The notes: generated from the letters alone by a model not told the origin. A DNA stretch of 45,647 nucleotides from an uncultured Sutterella sp. (GCA_905206365.1 CAJLHF010000014.1:1-45647); one strand, 5' to 3'. Positions 31,687 to 41,224 are shown, counted from the stretch's first letter. Numbers and translations: made by a program.

Positions 31687-32612
31687 TATAAAATTTCGTA
31701 GCGCCCCAACCCGAAGGTGGCATTTTTACCTACATGGAGGTAGCTTCCGAGCTCCAAAAAAATCTGCAACGCTTCGGGAACCCGGCTCAGCGTCCAGGTA
31801 CCGACGAGACCGCCAAGATACATGCTTTTTTGCTGACGGGATGAATAACGCTTCCAATTTTGCCAGCTCAACGCATGGGAAGAGTCGACCGCAAACGCAG
31901 CTTCCCTCAAGGCGTGATAGTCCAGATTCGGCTTGTCACCGTGAAATTCGGCAAGCAAACCGATCCGCCTCACGAGCGCGGTGAGGAAAGGAAGGGGCTC
32001 GATGTCTTTGGCACCGTAAATCTTCCCGTTATTCTGGAGGCGCAGCGGCGTCACGAAACGCAAAGTCTTGTCGGCCTCCCCTAGGGGAGCGGTCAGCGTC
32101 AGACGTTGCGCATGCGGCTTGATCGATTCGGCGCCCGGCTCGTAAATCAGCTCGCTTCGCCCTTCGGCCTCAAGACACACGCACTGCAATGCGGCTTTCC
32201 CGCGGCAAACCTCATAAGAAAAAGCGCGTTGCATTGCATAGACGATCAAGGCCAGTTTCTGCAGGGCGTCGCCGAAGAGAACCACGGAAAATTCCAGTCG
32301 ATCTCCGACATCCAGGTGCTTTCGTCCGCCGAGGGGCGCCTCGATGACGTAAGGGTTCGGCACCTTGCTGAAAGACTGCAGGGTATGTTCGGCGGGCGCG
32401 GGCGTCTCGAAAACGGACGTATAGGCGCACGTGCTCCGAAGCGGACACGCCGAACAATCGGTCATTCGGGTCATGCACGCCGTTTTGCGCAACGCCCGAC
32501 CAAACGCACCGCGAAAGGCAGACCCCGCATAGTCGGGGAGTTCGATGGGGCGTTCAACCTTAAAGACAAACTTGTACCGTGCCAGAGGCCACGTCAAGGG
32601 CAAGTCGATCAT
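31683..32612 (-). CDS. cas6: CRISPR pre-crRNA endoribonuclease Cas6
   Basis: 309 residues. RAMP-fold protein of the larger Cas6 type with a cysteine-rich insertion (TDCSACPLRSTC, about residues 51-62, four cysteines that could hold a metal). The C-terminal glycine-rich RNA-binding loop HVGKNATFGLGRYEI (about 293-307) is diagnostic. It cuts the array transcript within repeats to leave the 8-nt 5' handle used by the Csm complex. It is the last effector-operon gene, 9 bp after csm5, directly before the leader. The active-site His/Tyr cannot be assigned with certainty. Confidence 0.9.
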   Translation of the reverse strand: MIDLPLTWPLARYKFVFKVERPIELPDYAGSAFRGAFGRALRKTACMTRMTDCSACPLRSTCAYTSVFETPAPAEHTLQSFSKVPNPYVIEAPLGGRKHLDVGDRLEFSVVLFGDALQKLALIVYAMQRAFSYEVCRGKAALQCVCLEAEGRSELIYEPGAESIKPHAQRLTLTAPLGEADKTLRFVTPLRLQNNGKIYGAKDIEPLPFLTALVRRIGLLAEFHGDKPNLDYHALREAAFAVDSSHALSWQNWKRYSSRQQKSMYLGGLVGTWTLSRVPEALQIFLELGSYLHVGKNATFGLGRYEILY

Positions 32613-32621
32613 TTTTCTTCC

Positions 32622-34088
32622 TCAGTCGCTCCCGAGCTTGTTGAGCAATTCTTTGAGTTCCTTTTTGGCCTTGCCCTGATACATGCCCCGCTCCTTGACG
32701 AGCGGCGCGAGCGTCAGAGCGCAAAACTTCCGGTCCTCGATGTTCGCCCAGGTCGCAGCCTCGCGCAGGAGTACCTGGACGGCTCGAAAGAGATCGGACC
32801 CGGGGTTGACGGTGCCCGAATACTTGCCGAGGCTGTTACCGAGGACAACCACGCGCCGCTTCTCGTCGCTCATCGCCGCAAGTCGTGCTTCTTCGGCTGC
32901 TTCGGCGACTTCGACGGCCTTACGTCGCTCGTCCTCGGCCCGTGCTTCCTCTCGGCGACAAGTCTCCTCTTCGCGACGGGCTTGACGCAAGGCCCGGAGG
33001 TCGACCGCCTGCGTGTCGGGCCAGGCACGGCACCAGGCCTTCAAGGGTTCGGACACCTCGTCGCGGAACTCCAAGAGCGCCCATCCGAAAGGAAGGACCT
33101 GACCGTCGTTCAATACGAAGGTCTGCGTCTTGGGCGGCTTCTTGTCACTCGCCGAGAGGCGCAACGACAGAGCCCCCTGAAACTTTCCGACGCGCAAAAG
33201 CGCCATGTCGCCCCGCTTCAGGAGCAGATCGATCGAACCGAGGAGCTCCCTCACGCGGCGCCCCCAGTCACCCGCCTTCGGGTCGACCTCAAGCAACCGC
33301 AATTCCGCCTCAAGCTTCGAGCGGTTGAAGGCGGTCAGATCCCGAGCGATTCGTTGAAAGTCGACGTACGCGTCGGCGATCCCCTGCTCCGACCGGTCCC
33401 CCTCAATCGCCCAGCTCGAAGAAAACGCACGGTAGCCGCCCGGCCAGAGCGTCTCGATCGCCATGGGAATCCCTTCCTTGCGCCCCGAGGTTCCCCGAGC
33501 ATCCTTCGCGAGTCGTTTGGCCGACACCGCCCGCATCAAGACGGGACCTTCGGGCATGAAGTCGCCGACCTTGAGAAGTCGAAGGGGCCGCTTTTCAAAC
33601 CCCTTACCCCAGAGCTCATCGTCCTTACAAACATCGCGTTTCCCGATATGGAGACGCTCGAGAAGCGCCGTGTGCACCGCGCCCTTGACGCTCGATCCGG
33701 GGATAAACGCCGTATCATCGTCGCCTGCGGCCGTGTACGTCGTGCGTTCGATCAAACACTGATTGTCGCTTCCCTTTCGTTCGACGAGCTTTTGATAGTT
33801 CAAGCAGACCTCGCGCCCCGCCCGAACGGCCGTTCGAGCCTGAGCCGTGAAGCTTCGACGGTTGCGATGGAAAAAAGCAGCCCAACCGGCCCGATCGCCT
33901 TTCAGAGCGAGACGACGAAGCTCCTGCCGTTCCTGTTCGGGCAACCACACAAGCGACGGTTCGAACCCGTAGAGGACGCCCTCGTCAATGACGTAATTCG
34001 TCGGATCATAGGTTTCCCCGCAACCGACATGCACGGGCGAGAGGAGCGTCAGGAATACTTGACGAGTGAGATATGGCGTAGCGTGCAT
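32622..34088 (-). CDS. csm5: Type III-A effector subunit Csm5 with extended C-terminus
   Basis: 488 residues (ordinary Csm5 about 350-400). The RAMP N-terminus FLTLLSPVHVGCGETYDP (about residues 12-29) and FIPGSSVKGAVHTALLERLH (about 127-146) are hallmark Csm5 motifs. The extra part, about residues 365-430, is a charged Arg/Glu/Ala-rich probable coiled coil (ARREEETCRREEARAEDE and on), followed by a small helical module ending KKELKELLNKLG that could be a binding domain. Csm5 caps the 3' end of the crRNA in the complex and helps recruit trimming nucleases. The ATG at 34088 has GAGAGGAT upstream; it is 9 bp after csm4. Confidence 0.9.
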   Translation of the reverse strand: MHATPYLTRQVFLTLLSPVHVGCGETYDPTNYVIDEGVLYGFEPSLVWLPEQERQELRRLALKGDRAGWAAFFHRNRRSFTAQARTAVRAGREVCLNYQKLVERKGSDNQCLIERTTYTAAGDDDTAFIPGSSVKGAVHTALLERLHIGKRDVCKDDELWGKGFEKRPLRLLKVGDFMPEGPVLMRAVSAKRLAKDARGTSGRKEGIPMAIETLWPGGYRAFSSSWAIEGDRSEQGIADAYVDFQRIARDLTAFNRSKLEAELRLLEVDPKAGDWGRRVRELLGSIDLLLKRGDMALLRVGKFQGALSLRLSASDKKPPKTQTFVLNDGQVLPFGWALLEFRDEVSEPLKAWCRAWPDTQAVDLRALRQARREEETCRREEARAEDERRKAVEVAEAAEEARLAAMSDEKRRVVVLGNSLGKYSGTVNPGSDLFRAVQVLLREAATWANIEDRKFCALTLAPLVKERGMYQGKAKKELKELLNKLGSD

Positions 34089-34097
34089 GATCCTCTC

Positions 34098-35036
34098 TCA
34101 ATGACGAATAACGGGCGTTACGGCAAGAAGCGGCGCGTAGCCCTGAGCCACCGTATCCGCATAAGCCGAGTGTCCGACAATGCCGCGCCCCGCAAAACTC
34201 ATTGTCTGCGGCGCCTCGGCGTGCACCGTCAGAAACGCTCCCGTGTCGGCGAGAAGCAGGGGCTTTTTGAAGGGCACGGACGAAAGGGCGCGCACGTTGC
34301 CGTGGCGACCGAAGTAGGTCACGGGTTTGTAAAACGTACGGTCCGAACGGAATACGCCCGCAACGGGCGACATCGCCGCGAGGGTAAGAAAGTGCGTTGA
34401 AGGAGGCTCGTCGGGTTCGACCTCCGCGTGCATAACGACGAACTTCCCGGCACCCGAAGAAGCGTCGGCTCCGAAGCCGAAAAGACCCGCGTTTTCGAGC
34501 AACATGAGAAATTCCTTCCGATCGAGACGGGTTTCGTCGAGAATCGCATGGATGTCGAGCCGAGATCCGGCACCGAACGACGTGTCGGCCGTATCGAAAG
34601 GAGCGAACCGTCCTTCGCCCGTCGTCCCGGTCGCGCGCGAAATCGTATTGCGGGTACGTTCCGCGCTGCGTGCGGAGAATCCCGACTTTGCAAGATCGTC
34701 CTCGGTGAGAGCACGATCGCGCCAACTCGCCACGGGTTCGCGAAGGGCTTCGCGCGGCAACCACCGCAAAGCCTTGATGCGCTTGCGCTTCTGAGCGTTC
34801 ACTTCGGGCGCCCACCAATGGACGGGCATTGCCGGCATCGGAACAACGCCCGAAGGCATCGCATCCGAAAGTACGAGAAACGGTCTGCCGTCCATATAGC
34901 CGTCGAGCAACGACGTCAGGCGAGCCGAGCCGAACGCCTCCGCAATCGTCCAGGCCAACTGCCCGAAAAGCTGTCCGCCCTTCAACGGCGAGACAAAGCC
35001 CGATCGGGGTTCGATGGTGATGAGAAGTCGTTGCAT
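34098..35036 (-). CDS. csm4: Type III-A effector subunit Csm4
   Basis: 312 residues from the ATG at 35036 (GGAG 7 nt upstream; an in-frame TTG two codons earlier is less likely). Family features: LKGGQLFGQLAWTIAEAFG (about residues 18-36), TRNTISRATGTTGEGRFAPF (central conserved segment), GLFGFGADASSGAGKF (glycine-rich loop) and GHSAYADTVAQGYAPLL near the end. Csm4 is a Cas5-like RAMP that binds the crRNA 5' handle and contacts Cas10. In the operon order cas10-csm2-csm3-csm4-csm5-cas6. Confidence 0.92.
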   Translation of the reverse strand: MQRLLITIEPRSGFVSPLKGGQLFGQLAWTIAEAFGSARLTSLLDGYMDGRPFLVLSDAMPSGVVPMPAMPVHWWAPEVNAQKRKRIKALRWLPREALREPVASWRDRALTEDDLAKSGFSARSAERTRNTISRATGTTGEGRFAPFDTADTSFGAGSRLDIHAILDETRLDRKEFLMLLENAGLFGFGADASSGAGKFVVMHAEVEPDEPPSTHFLTLAAMSPVAGVFRSDRTFYKPVTYFGRHGNVRALSSVPFKKPLLLADTGAFLTVHAEAPQTMSFAGRGIVGHSAYADTVAQGYAPLLAVTPVIRH

Positions 35037-35076
35037 GTGCAAACTCCGAGGAAAAGCGCCCGCGTCGCCGTCCGAA

Positions 35077-35781
35077 TCACAAGGGACGGAAGGGATCGAT
35101 CGAACGGTAAAGTTCGGTCGCGTCGTTTCCGTCGATCTTGAGGTCGTCGAAGCGCACCTTGCCGTAGCCGCGAGAAAGCGAGCCGCCGATCCCGTCGAAT
35201 TCGACGAGCTTGAGGCCGGCCAAGAGCGTCTTCATGAGACGCTCGTCGTCGCCGAGATCCTTGAGTGTCAGCGTCATCAAAAAACGAGCTCCGGACGGAA
35301 CGCGTTCCGTCTGGCGGGGATGCTCGGCCGTGCCGTTGATACGATTGATCACGTTTTCGCTTTTCGCTTCCGTGAGGAGGCGCCGCGCCTCGTGCTGCTC
35401 CCGAACCCAGACGGGATCGAGCGCGAGGTCCCAGAAGGACGCGCGCGTCGGACCGACGATGCCAGCCTCGTCGAGCGTGAGATCGGCTCCCGCGCTCATG
35501 CCGAAGAGCTTCAAAATATCGAGTACGGCTTCGGAACCCGACTGCTTGTAATCCTGCCAGTCGAGCGGCTTTTCCTTCACGAAGCCGCTGCGCCATTCGA
35601 GCATCGCGCGCATCTTGCCCTTGAGGCTCGATCCCGGAATATAGGGCTCGTTCGTGATCGGATGCTTGATGACCGGGTTGTCGATGCCGCCGATGTGCAT
35701 TTCGCCGTCGTTGCCGCCGACGTGCAGGCCGGTTTCGCACACGACCGTCGCCGTAATTTTGTGAAGGTTCTTGAGTTGCAT
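35077..35781 (-). CDS. csm3: Type III-A backbone subunit and RNase Csm3
   Basis: 234 residues from the ATG at 35781. Typical Csm3: LHVGGNDGEMHIGGIDNPVI (about residues 19-38, containing the conserved catalytic Asp for target RNA cleavage), ITNEPYIPGSSLKGKMRAMLE (about 42-62), SENVINRINGTAEHPRQ and FDGIGGSLSRGYGKVRF (glycine loop). Several copies form the filament along the crRNA and cut target RNA every 6 nt. The catalytic Asp appears intact. The open frame extends to 35838, but the added residues are not conserved. Confidence 0.95.
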   Translation of the reverse strand: MQLKNLHKITATVVCETGLHVGGNDGEMHIGGIDNPVIKHPITNEPYIPGSSLKGKMRAMLEWRSGFVKEKPLDWQDYKQSGSEAVLDILKLFGMSAGADLTLDEAGIVGPTRASFWDLALDPVWVREQHEARRLLTEAKSENVINRINGTAEHPRQTERVPSGARFLMTLTLKDLGDDERLMKTLLAGLKLVEFDGIGGSLSRGYGKVRFDDLKIDGNDATELYRSIDPFRPL

Positions 35782-35841
35782 CGTCTGTCTCACTGGAAAT
35801 ATGTCGTCCGCCTTCGGACCCAACCGACCCTGGTGCAAGTA

Positions 35842-36282
35842 TTACTTGCGGGAACCCTCGGTCATTTCGAGGAACTTGCGAAAGCCGAGAAACGCCTCGA
35901 AGAAGAGCTTTCCGTTCTCAAGGCTCGCGGGCCCCTTGATCCCGTCGAGAAGCGCGTTGACGAGCACGCGGAAATTCTCGTCGATCAGCTTGCGGGCGCG
36001 GGCGTATGCGGCTTTGGCCCGGAGCATCTGCAAATAAGGCTCGATCTCGCGGAATTTGGCTTCCGGATCGGGAGCCGTTTTCACCTGCTCGTGCCACAGG
36101 ACGAGTTCGTCGTAGAAGCGTCGGATCTGCGTCGACTTGTTTTCGGTTTTCGACGAACGGCACTTCCGCGCGGCAAGCTCGGCCTGCCTCGAAAAAAGGT
36201 CGCTTGCGAGCGGCGGGTCGAGCTTCAAAGTCACCGTCCACTCGATCGGGCTCGATGACGTGTTCGTATTCGAATAGCTCAT
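35842..36282 (-). CDS. csm2: Type III-A small subunit Csm2
   Basis: 146 residues from the ATG at 36282 (a GTG three codons upstream is possible). Small helical protein with the Csm2 segment STQIRRFYDELVLWHEQV (about residues 50-67) and PYLQMLRAKAAYARARKLID (about 82-101), plus the C-terminal FFEAFLGFRKFLE. Csm2 (Cse2/Cmr5-like) lines the inside of the complex opposite the crRNA-target duplex. The first 25 residues are Ser/Thr/Asn-rich and unconserved. Between cas10 (45 bp) and csm3 (60 bp). Confidence 0.9.
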   Translation of the reverse strand: MSYSNTNTSSSPIEWTVTLKLDPPLASDLFSRQAELAARKCRSSKTENKSTQIRRFYDELVLWHEQVKTAPDPEAKFREIEPYLQMLRAKAAYARARKLIDENFRVLVNALLDGIKGPASLENGKLFFEAFLGFRKFLEMTEGSRK

Positions 36283-36327
36283 GGGTAACACTCTCGAAAG
36301 AAAAACGGATGTTCGCGTAGAAGGTCT

Positions 36328-38949
36328 TCACCGCGCCCGACGGACGCCGTAAAAGAGATTGGTCAACGGGATGCGCATTCGGGCGCCGTGCGTTTCGAGG
36401 TCGCGCGTCAAGCTTCCGAGCAACTGCGTCGTGGCTTCGGATGCGGCGGAGGACGACAGTCGCCGCTCGCGCGCGACGCTCTCCATCCAGCGGGTCGTCC
36501 GGTAATAGAGGCGGCTGCGCCAGATCGCGGCACGCGGATCGTTGCTCCGCTCGGCCAACTCCATGATCTCAAAGAGGGCATAGAGGTACGAGGTCGAGAG
36601 CCCGTACGCCGATCGCCATTCTTCGAGTCGGCTCTGAACCTCAAGGAGCGCCTTCCACTCCGTCCACGAGACGCACTCGCCGTACGCGCACACCGCATTG
36701 CGTCCGGAATTCTTCGCTCGGGAAAGGGCCTCTTCGGCTGCTTCGGAGAGGCGCCGCACCGGCATCCCGGGTTTCACCACCGCAAAGCCCGCACTGAAGT
36801 GCACTTCGGGGTTGGCGGCCGAAAATTCGACGAAACGGTCGCGCAATGCCGTCGCAAAGCGTTGCGTCTCCGAAAGGGGCCCGATGAAAAAGAAGTCGTC
36901 CCCGCCCGCAAACACCGTATAGACGTGAGGAAACGCTTTCGAGCATTCAAAGGGCACGGCGATCGAAAAAAACGCGTTGAATTCCCGCGAGAGACTCGCC
37001 ATTTTTGCAAAATTCATGCCGCGACCGCCCGCCCCGACGAGGCCCTCTTGGAAAATGCGTCCGAGTTGGTCGACGTCGCCCTTGAGAGCGCAGAGAGCGG
37101 GAACGCCGCAAATCCGTCCCCGTTCGTCGAACGACTGACCGAATCGCGCGATCCACTCGAAGGGGAGGATCCGTTCGTGTCCGATGTCCTCACCCGGAAG
37201 ACCCGCAAAGCGCGGTTCGTCCTCGGGAACGAGCGCTTCGTCGAGTCGCGGAACGTACCCGTTGATCGAGCGCCTCGAAAGCCCTCGCCAAAGCACTTCG
37301 TCCGAAGCGCGCGGCATGGAAAAATCCCAGACGCGCCGAATGCTTTCCGAGGGAACCTCCCGCAGAAACGCTTCGACGTTGCCGTGCGCGAAAAAGATCG
37401 CCCGAGAACCGAAAACCGCACCGTCCAAGGTCTTTGTTTCGAAGCCGAGCCCGTCAAGCCGCACATCCTCGTCGACAAGCGCGAGCGTATCCATGCGCAC
37501 GATCGCCTCGCCGACCGCAATTTCGTCGCGGGTAAGCCGCGCGGTCGGCAAGCCGTTCTCGTCGAGCTCATCCGCGGGCCACCGGCCCTGCCAGGCGCAG
37601 GGTCCGAATCGATAGTCCGCTTCAAGCACGGGGCCGGGCACGTTCGTCGGATCCTCGTCGAAAAGCCGATAGCGCGTGAGTTTCGAACGCTCGAGGCTTT
37701 CGAAAATCGAACGCATGAGTTTCGGGAACCGCTCCCCGGTAAGATCCCGAAGGGTTGCGGCTTGAAACGCGAGTCCGAGACCGGCCTGAGCGCAGGTTTC
37801 CTTCACGAACCAGGTTTCGAATATCGACTCCGTCTCGCGAAGGCGCTCGCGCACTTCGGGCGTGTTCGGAGCGACGATGAGAAACTTGCCCGCCGCATTG
37901 AGAATCTGCGACGTGGCTGGAAGCGCGAGCTTCTCCAAAACGGCAAGCGCCGCCGCTTCGGTGAGGAGCGACACGTAAAACGACCGACCGCGCAGGATCT
38001 TGGCCGCCTTCTTCTGCGTGCTTGCCGCACCGGAGAAAATAAAGTCCTGAATGCCGAAGAAGTCCCCCTGAACGAGAAGGAGCGACTCTTCGCTCCAGAG
38101 CGAACGGTCCTTGAGTCCGCGCACCAGCGTATCCGTATCCCTGCCGCTTGCCTCACACCAGGCCCAGAGCGCCGTGGCAACGGCCGCGGTCGCTTTGGAG
38201 TGGTCGTAGAGCGACACGTCGGGACGCGCGTTGAAGGCGGTCGCAGACGGGATCGACTGCGTATAGGCCAGCCACAACGTATCGAACGCATCGAGCCAGA
38301 GCGGCCAATTCCGACGCATCGCATTCGGAATCCGACGACCCGCTTTCAAAAAGTCGTCCCAGAGGGCGCGATACTCCCGCTCGCCCTCGGCCCGCTTCTC
38401 GGGAACGATCCCCTGTCGGGGAAAGAGCGCATCGACGCTCAATGCACGCAGGGGCTTGCGCGTGAGGGGCGCCGCCCCTTCGGGTCGATCGAGACGGATT
38501 TCCTCCAAAAGGCTCCAGAGACGCGTCCGAATGTAATCGTCCCCGTCGCTCGATCGAGCTTCCTCTTCGGTTTTCGTTTCGCGCTCGAACCCCGACGCCG
38601 CACGGTCCGCCGTTGCGACGATCCACTGCAAAAGCGTCTCGGGTCGGTGGTGAGCGCCCGCCGCGTTGATGAGACTGTCCGCGTGCTTGAGTGCGCCCGC
38701 TCCTTCGAAGGGCGCGGTTCGCCCTCCGATCAAGTCCGGAAGCCACGCCTCCATCGCATCGATCGCCATGGGGGTGTATGCCGCATGAATGTGCGTGGGG
38801 CGATTCTCCAACGTCCTCGGACAGTAGAGCTGAACGTGCGTGTCCTTCGTCAAGGGCGATACGGTGAGGCCGGCGCGTTGAGCAAACTTGCCGACGTCGT
38901 GGATCAGAGACGCAAAAGCCACACGAGCGGCTTCGTCGATGAGGTGCAT
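36328..38949 (-). CDS. cas10: Type III-A large subunit Cas10/Csm1 (HD nuclease and cOA cyclase)
   Basis: 873 residues from the ATG at 38949 (AAGAGG upstream; the 20-codon extension to 39009 is rejected). The N-terminal HD domain has LIHDVGKFAQRAG (HD at residues 17-18) and NAAGAHHRPE further on, so ssDNA nuclease activity is likely. The palm domain has FAGGDDFFFIGP with the GGDD at about 682-685, the cyclase site that makes cyclic oligoadenylates when target RNA binds. The C-terminal helical domain D4 follows. Longer than many Csm1 (about 750-800) because of the middle region. Both active sites are intact, in line with the CARF effectors downstream. First gene of the effector operon. Confidence 0.96.
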   Translation of the reverse strand: MHLIDEAARVAFASLIHDVGKFAQRAGLTVSPLTKDTHVQLYCPRTLENRPTHIHAAYTPMAIDAMEAWLPDLIGGRTAPFEGAGALKHADSLINAAGAHHRPETLLQWIVATADRAASGFERETKTEEEARSSDGDDYIRTRLWSLLEEIRLDRPEGAAPLTRKPLRALSVDALFPRQGIVPEKRAEGEREYRALWDDFLKAGRRIPNAMRRNWPLWLDAFDTLWLAYTQSIPSATAFNARPDVSLYDHSKATAAVATALWAWCEASGRDTDTLVRGLKDRSLWSEESLLLVQGDFFGIQDFIFSGAASTQKKAAKILRGRSFYVSLLTEAAALAVLEKLALPATSQILNAAGKFLIVAPNTPEVRERLRETESIFETWFVKETCAQAGLGLAFQAATLRDLTGERFPKLMRSIFESLERSKLTRYRLFDEDPTNVPGPVLEADYRFGPCAWQGRWPADELDENGLPTARLTRDEIAVGEAIVRMDTLALVDEDVRLDGLGFETKTLDGAVFGSRAIFFAHGNVEAFLREVPSESIRRVWDFSMPRASDEVLWRGLSRRSINGYVPRLDEALVPEDEPRFAGLPGEDIGHERILPFEWIARFGQSFDERGRICGVPALCALKGDVDQLGRIFQEGLVGAGGRGMNFAKMASLSREFNAFFSIAVPFECSKAFPHVYTVFAGGDDFFFIGPLSETQRFATALRDRFVEFSAANPEVHFSAGFAVVKPGMPVRRLSEAAEEALSRAKNSGRNAVCAYGECVSWTEWKALLEVQSRLEEWRSAYGLSTSYLYALFEIMELAERSNDPRAAIWRSRLYYRTTRWMESVARERRLSSSAASEATTQLLGSLTRDLETHGARMRIPLTNLFYGVRRAR

Positions 38950-39107
38950 GGTTCGGGCCTCTTGGAATGGTGCCGAGGAACGGGAGCGAAGCGCCCCGTA
39001 CGCAAGCATCTTATCAGCCCGTCGGCACCGTCACGACACTCACAAGTTTGGGAGTTTCCCTGCGAGAGAACGAATCCTGAACGTGCGAATTCTCTGCGTT
39101 TCGCCGC

Positions 39108-40082
39108 TCACCATCCGCCCCAAATCTCCCAACTGCGCAGCGGCCGGGATTCGGCTTCGTCGTTTGCGGTTGATGAGGGAGTCTTTCGAGAGCTCGTACG
39201 CGCACCCGTTGTCGTCGCACGGAGGGGCGCCCTCCCCGATTCGATAGCGGTCTCCTCTTTCCTATTTTCCCGACCATCCGGAAATTCGGAGCTTTCGGCT
39301 TCGGGCTTCACGGCGCCTTTCGTTGCAAACTCCGCTTCGCCCCCCGCATAGGGGAGATGCACCGCGTCGAAGAGATTCTCCGTTTTCGGAGTTGTTTCGG
39401 GACGTTCGGAAGTCTTGAGGGCCTTGGTTGTCTTCGTTGCCTTCGCTGTCTTGAGGGAGGCCTGGTCGACCGGACGAACGGCAACCGTCGGCGCCTCGTC
39501 GTCCGTCTCGTTTTCAAGCAGCCGATCGAACGCCGCGAGAAGCGCCCGCAGTCCTTCGGGGCGCTTTTCGGCAATCTTCCAATCCGCCAGGCGTGCGAGG
39601 ATCGTCACGCGGTCGGCGGCGAGACCGTGCGTTTCGATCTGTCGGCTTCGAACGGCCTCGGAGACGATCGCGCAGAGTTTGCGCATGCTCTTTTTCGCCG
39701 TAAGCACGTAGAAATCCCCGGACTCGCCCACGCTTCCGCCCAGAACGGAAAGTGCCGGCCCCTCCACAGCACCCGCATGCGCGATCGCCGTACGTGCGGC
39801 GAGAAGCGCCGCACGAATATCCTCCCGACGCTCCGCGCCGAAGCGCGTGCGGGAAAGTTCCGCCGTCGCGTCAAGAACGAACCACAGCGTTTCGACCGAG
39901 CGGTTGCCCGACCCCGAGACCGCCACCCGGGCCGCGTCTTCGAATGCGCGCGCGGCGGGCGTTTTGTCGCGCTCTTCCACCCAGCGCTCCAGATACTGAA
40001 GGCCCGATGTCGTGGCACACAGATCCGCAAAGGTCTTCCCGCGATAGACGCCCGAAGAAAAAACGTCGCGAACGTCCATCAC
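39108..40082 (-). CDS. Uncharacterised protein, ExoX-C-like N-terminus and disordered tail
   Basis: 324 residues, last gene of a four-gene module and 158 bp upstream of cas10. The N-terminus VFSSGVYRGKTFADLCATTS (about residues 6-25) then YLERWVEE resembles the small domain found at the C-terminus of exonuclease X-like proteins (G-x-x-x-G-K-T-F ... YL-x-W). The middle, to about 200, is helical without a family I know. From about 205 to the end it is low-complexity Lys/Thr/Glu/Ser, likely disordered, ending SWEIWGGW. The start overlaps the AAA gene by 4 bp, showing tight coupling. I infer a partner or substrate-recognition role in the AAA/VWA module; no activity can be read. Confidence 0.7.
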   Translation of the reverse strand: MMDVRDVFSSGVYRGKTFADLCATTSGLQYLERWVEERDKTPAARAFEDAARVAVSGSGNRSVETLWFVLDATAELSRTRFGAERREDIRAALLAARTAIAHAGAVEGPALSVLGGSVGESGDFYVLTAKKSMRKLCAIVSEAVRSRQIETHGLAADRVTILARLADWKIAEKRPEGLRALLAAFDRLLENETDDEAPTVAVRPVDQASLKTAKATKTTKALKTSERPETTPKTENLFDAVHLPYAGGEAEFATKGAVKPEAESSEFPDGRENRKEETAIESGRAPLRATTTGARTSSRKTPSSTANDEAESRPLRSWEIWGGW

Positions 40083-41116
40083 ACACCCTCGTCCGAACGG
40101 CTTTCTTTCATGCCGAAAATCCGCATCGCGAGCGCGTCGCAGGCCGCGCGGTCGGTGGCGGAGAGTTTGTTGAGAAACGCAAGTTGCAGTCCCGCACGGA
40201 AAGAAGCGTGCGCGACCCCGAGACGTGCGGCGAAGATGAGCGTACGCACCGAAATCGTGTCGGAGATTTTCCCCGCGTCGAAGGCTTTGCGCACCTGCGC
40301 CGCAAAGTCGACGAGGCGCCCCGCCTCTTCGTTCGTAACGACCGTCGAGCGCTCGAGAATCTTGATTTCGTCCTTGCGCGCCATATAGCCCTTCTGAAGT
40401 ACCAGCCCGAAGCGGTCGAAATTGGCGGCGTTCTGAAGAACGGTCCCCTGGTAGAGCCCCGTCTCGTCCCCTGTGCCGTTCGTGTTGCCCGTGGCGAAAA
40501 AGCGAAAATCGGGGTGCGGTCGCACGACCCGCATGTCGGCGGGAGCTTCCTTGATCATGAGGGGCTTTCCTTCGAGCATCGCCTGGTAGACCCCGAGCAC
40601 GTTCGGAAGCCCGAAATCGTACTCGTCCGCGAGGTAGGCCCAGCCGTACTTCATGGCGGTGGGCAGCGGTCCGTACTCAAAAACCGTGCTCCCGTCCTTC
40701 ACCGTCCACTGCCCGACGATCTGCGACTCTTCGGTGTTCGACGTATGTTGCACGCGCACGAGCGGTCGGCGCGTTCGGGCGCAGATCTGCTCGACCATCT
40801 CGGTTTTTCCGACGCCCTTATGGCCCCAGATATAAACGGGTATCCCCATCTCCACGGCGGAGAGCACGTACTTCAATTCCTGCACGTTCCAGACGTAGTC
40901 TTCGCGCACGTCGGGAACGAGATCGATGTCTTCGGCCGCAGGCCGACACACCGTGATCGGAATGGGACGACGCCCGCACGTGGAGCGCGCAAGGTTGCCG
41001 CGCAACCCGAAGACTTCGTGCAGATAAGCTTGCGTCGCAAAGCCCGAGTTCCCCCTTCCGGCCTCGGAGCGAAACGCGGGGCCGTCGGGCGAATCGGGGC
41101 GTGAAGTTTCAGTCAT
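40079..41116 (-). CDS. CobS-like AAA+ ATPase (MoxR class)
   Basis: 345 residues from the ATG at 41116. Walker A GHKGVGKTEMV (about residues 97-107), Walker B YLADEYDFGLP and the long CobS-style sensor block PHPDFRFFATGNTNGTGDE followed by TGLYQGTVLQNAANFDRF. CobS is the AAA+ subunit of aerobic cobaltochelatase, but many CobS/CobT-like pairs exist outside cobalamin synthesis, and no CobN or other cobalamin gene is near. Paired here with a CobT-like VWA protein (42428) separated by a NYN nuclease gene. Likely role: ATP-driven remodelling with the VWA partner. Coupled to the next gene by a 4-bp overlap. Confidence 0.88.
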   Translation of the reverse strand: MTETSRPDSPDGPAFRSEAGRGNSGFATQAYLHEVFGLRGNLARSTCGRRPIPITVCRPAAEDIDLVPDVREDYVWNVQELKYVLSAVEMGIPVYIWGHKGVGKTEMVEQICARTRRPLVRVQHTSNTEESQIVGQWTVKDGSTVFEYGPLPTAMKYGWAYLADEYDFGLPNVLGVYQAMLEGKPLMIKEAPADMRVVRPHPDFRFFATGNTNGTGDETGLYQGTVLQNAANFDRFGLVLQKGYMARKDEIKILERSTVVTNEEAGRLVDFAAQVRKAFDAGKISDTISVRTLIFAARLGVAHASFRAGLQLAFLNKLSATDRAACDALAMRIFGMKESRSDEGV

Positions 41117-41224
41117 GAAAAGTTCTCGGAACAATGCCGGTTTTCCGGACTCGGGCGAGGTTGAGAGCCGCCCGAACCGGGAAGATGACGATGGAATTCC
41201 ATATCGTACCCGAGGTCGCGGAAG

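Noticed and set aside
36388..39351. 987-codon plus-strand frame opposite cas10
   Set aside because: Shadow of cas10; no recognisable motif and no start signal.
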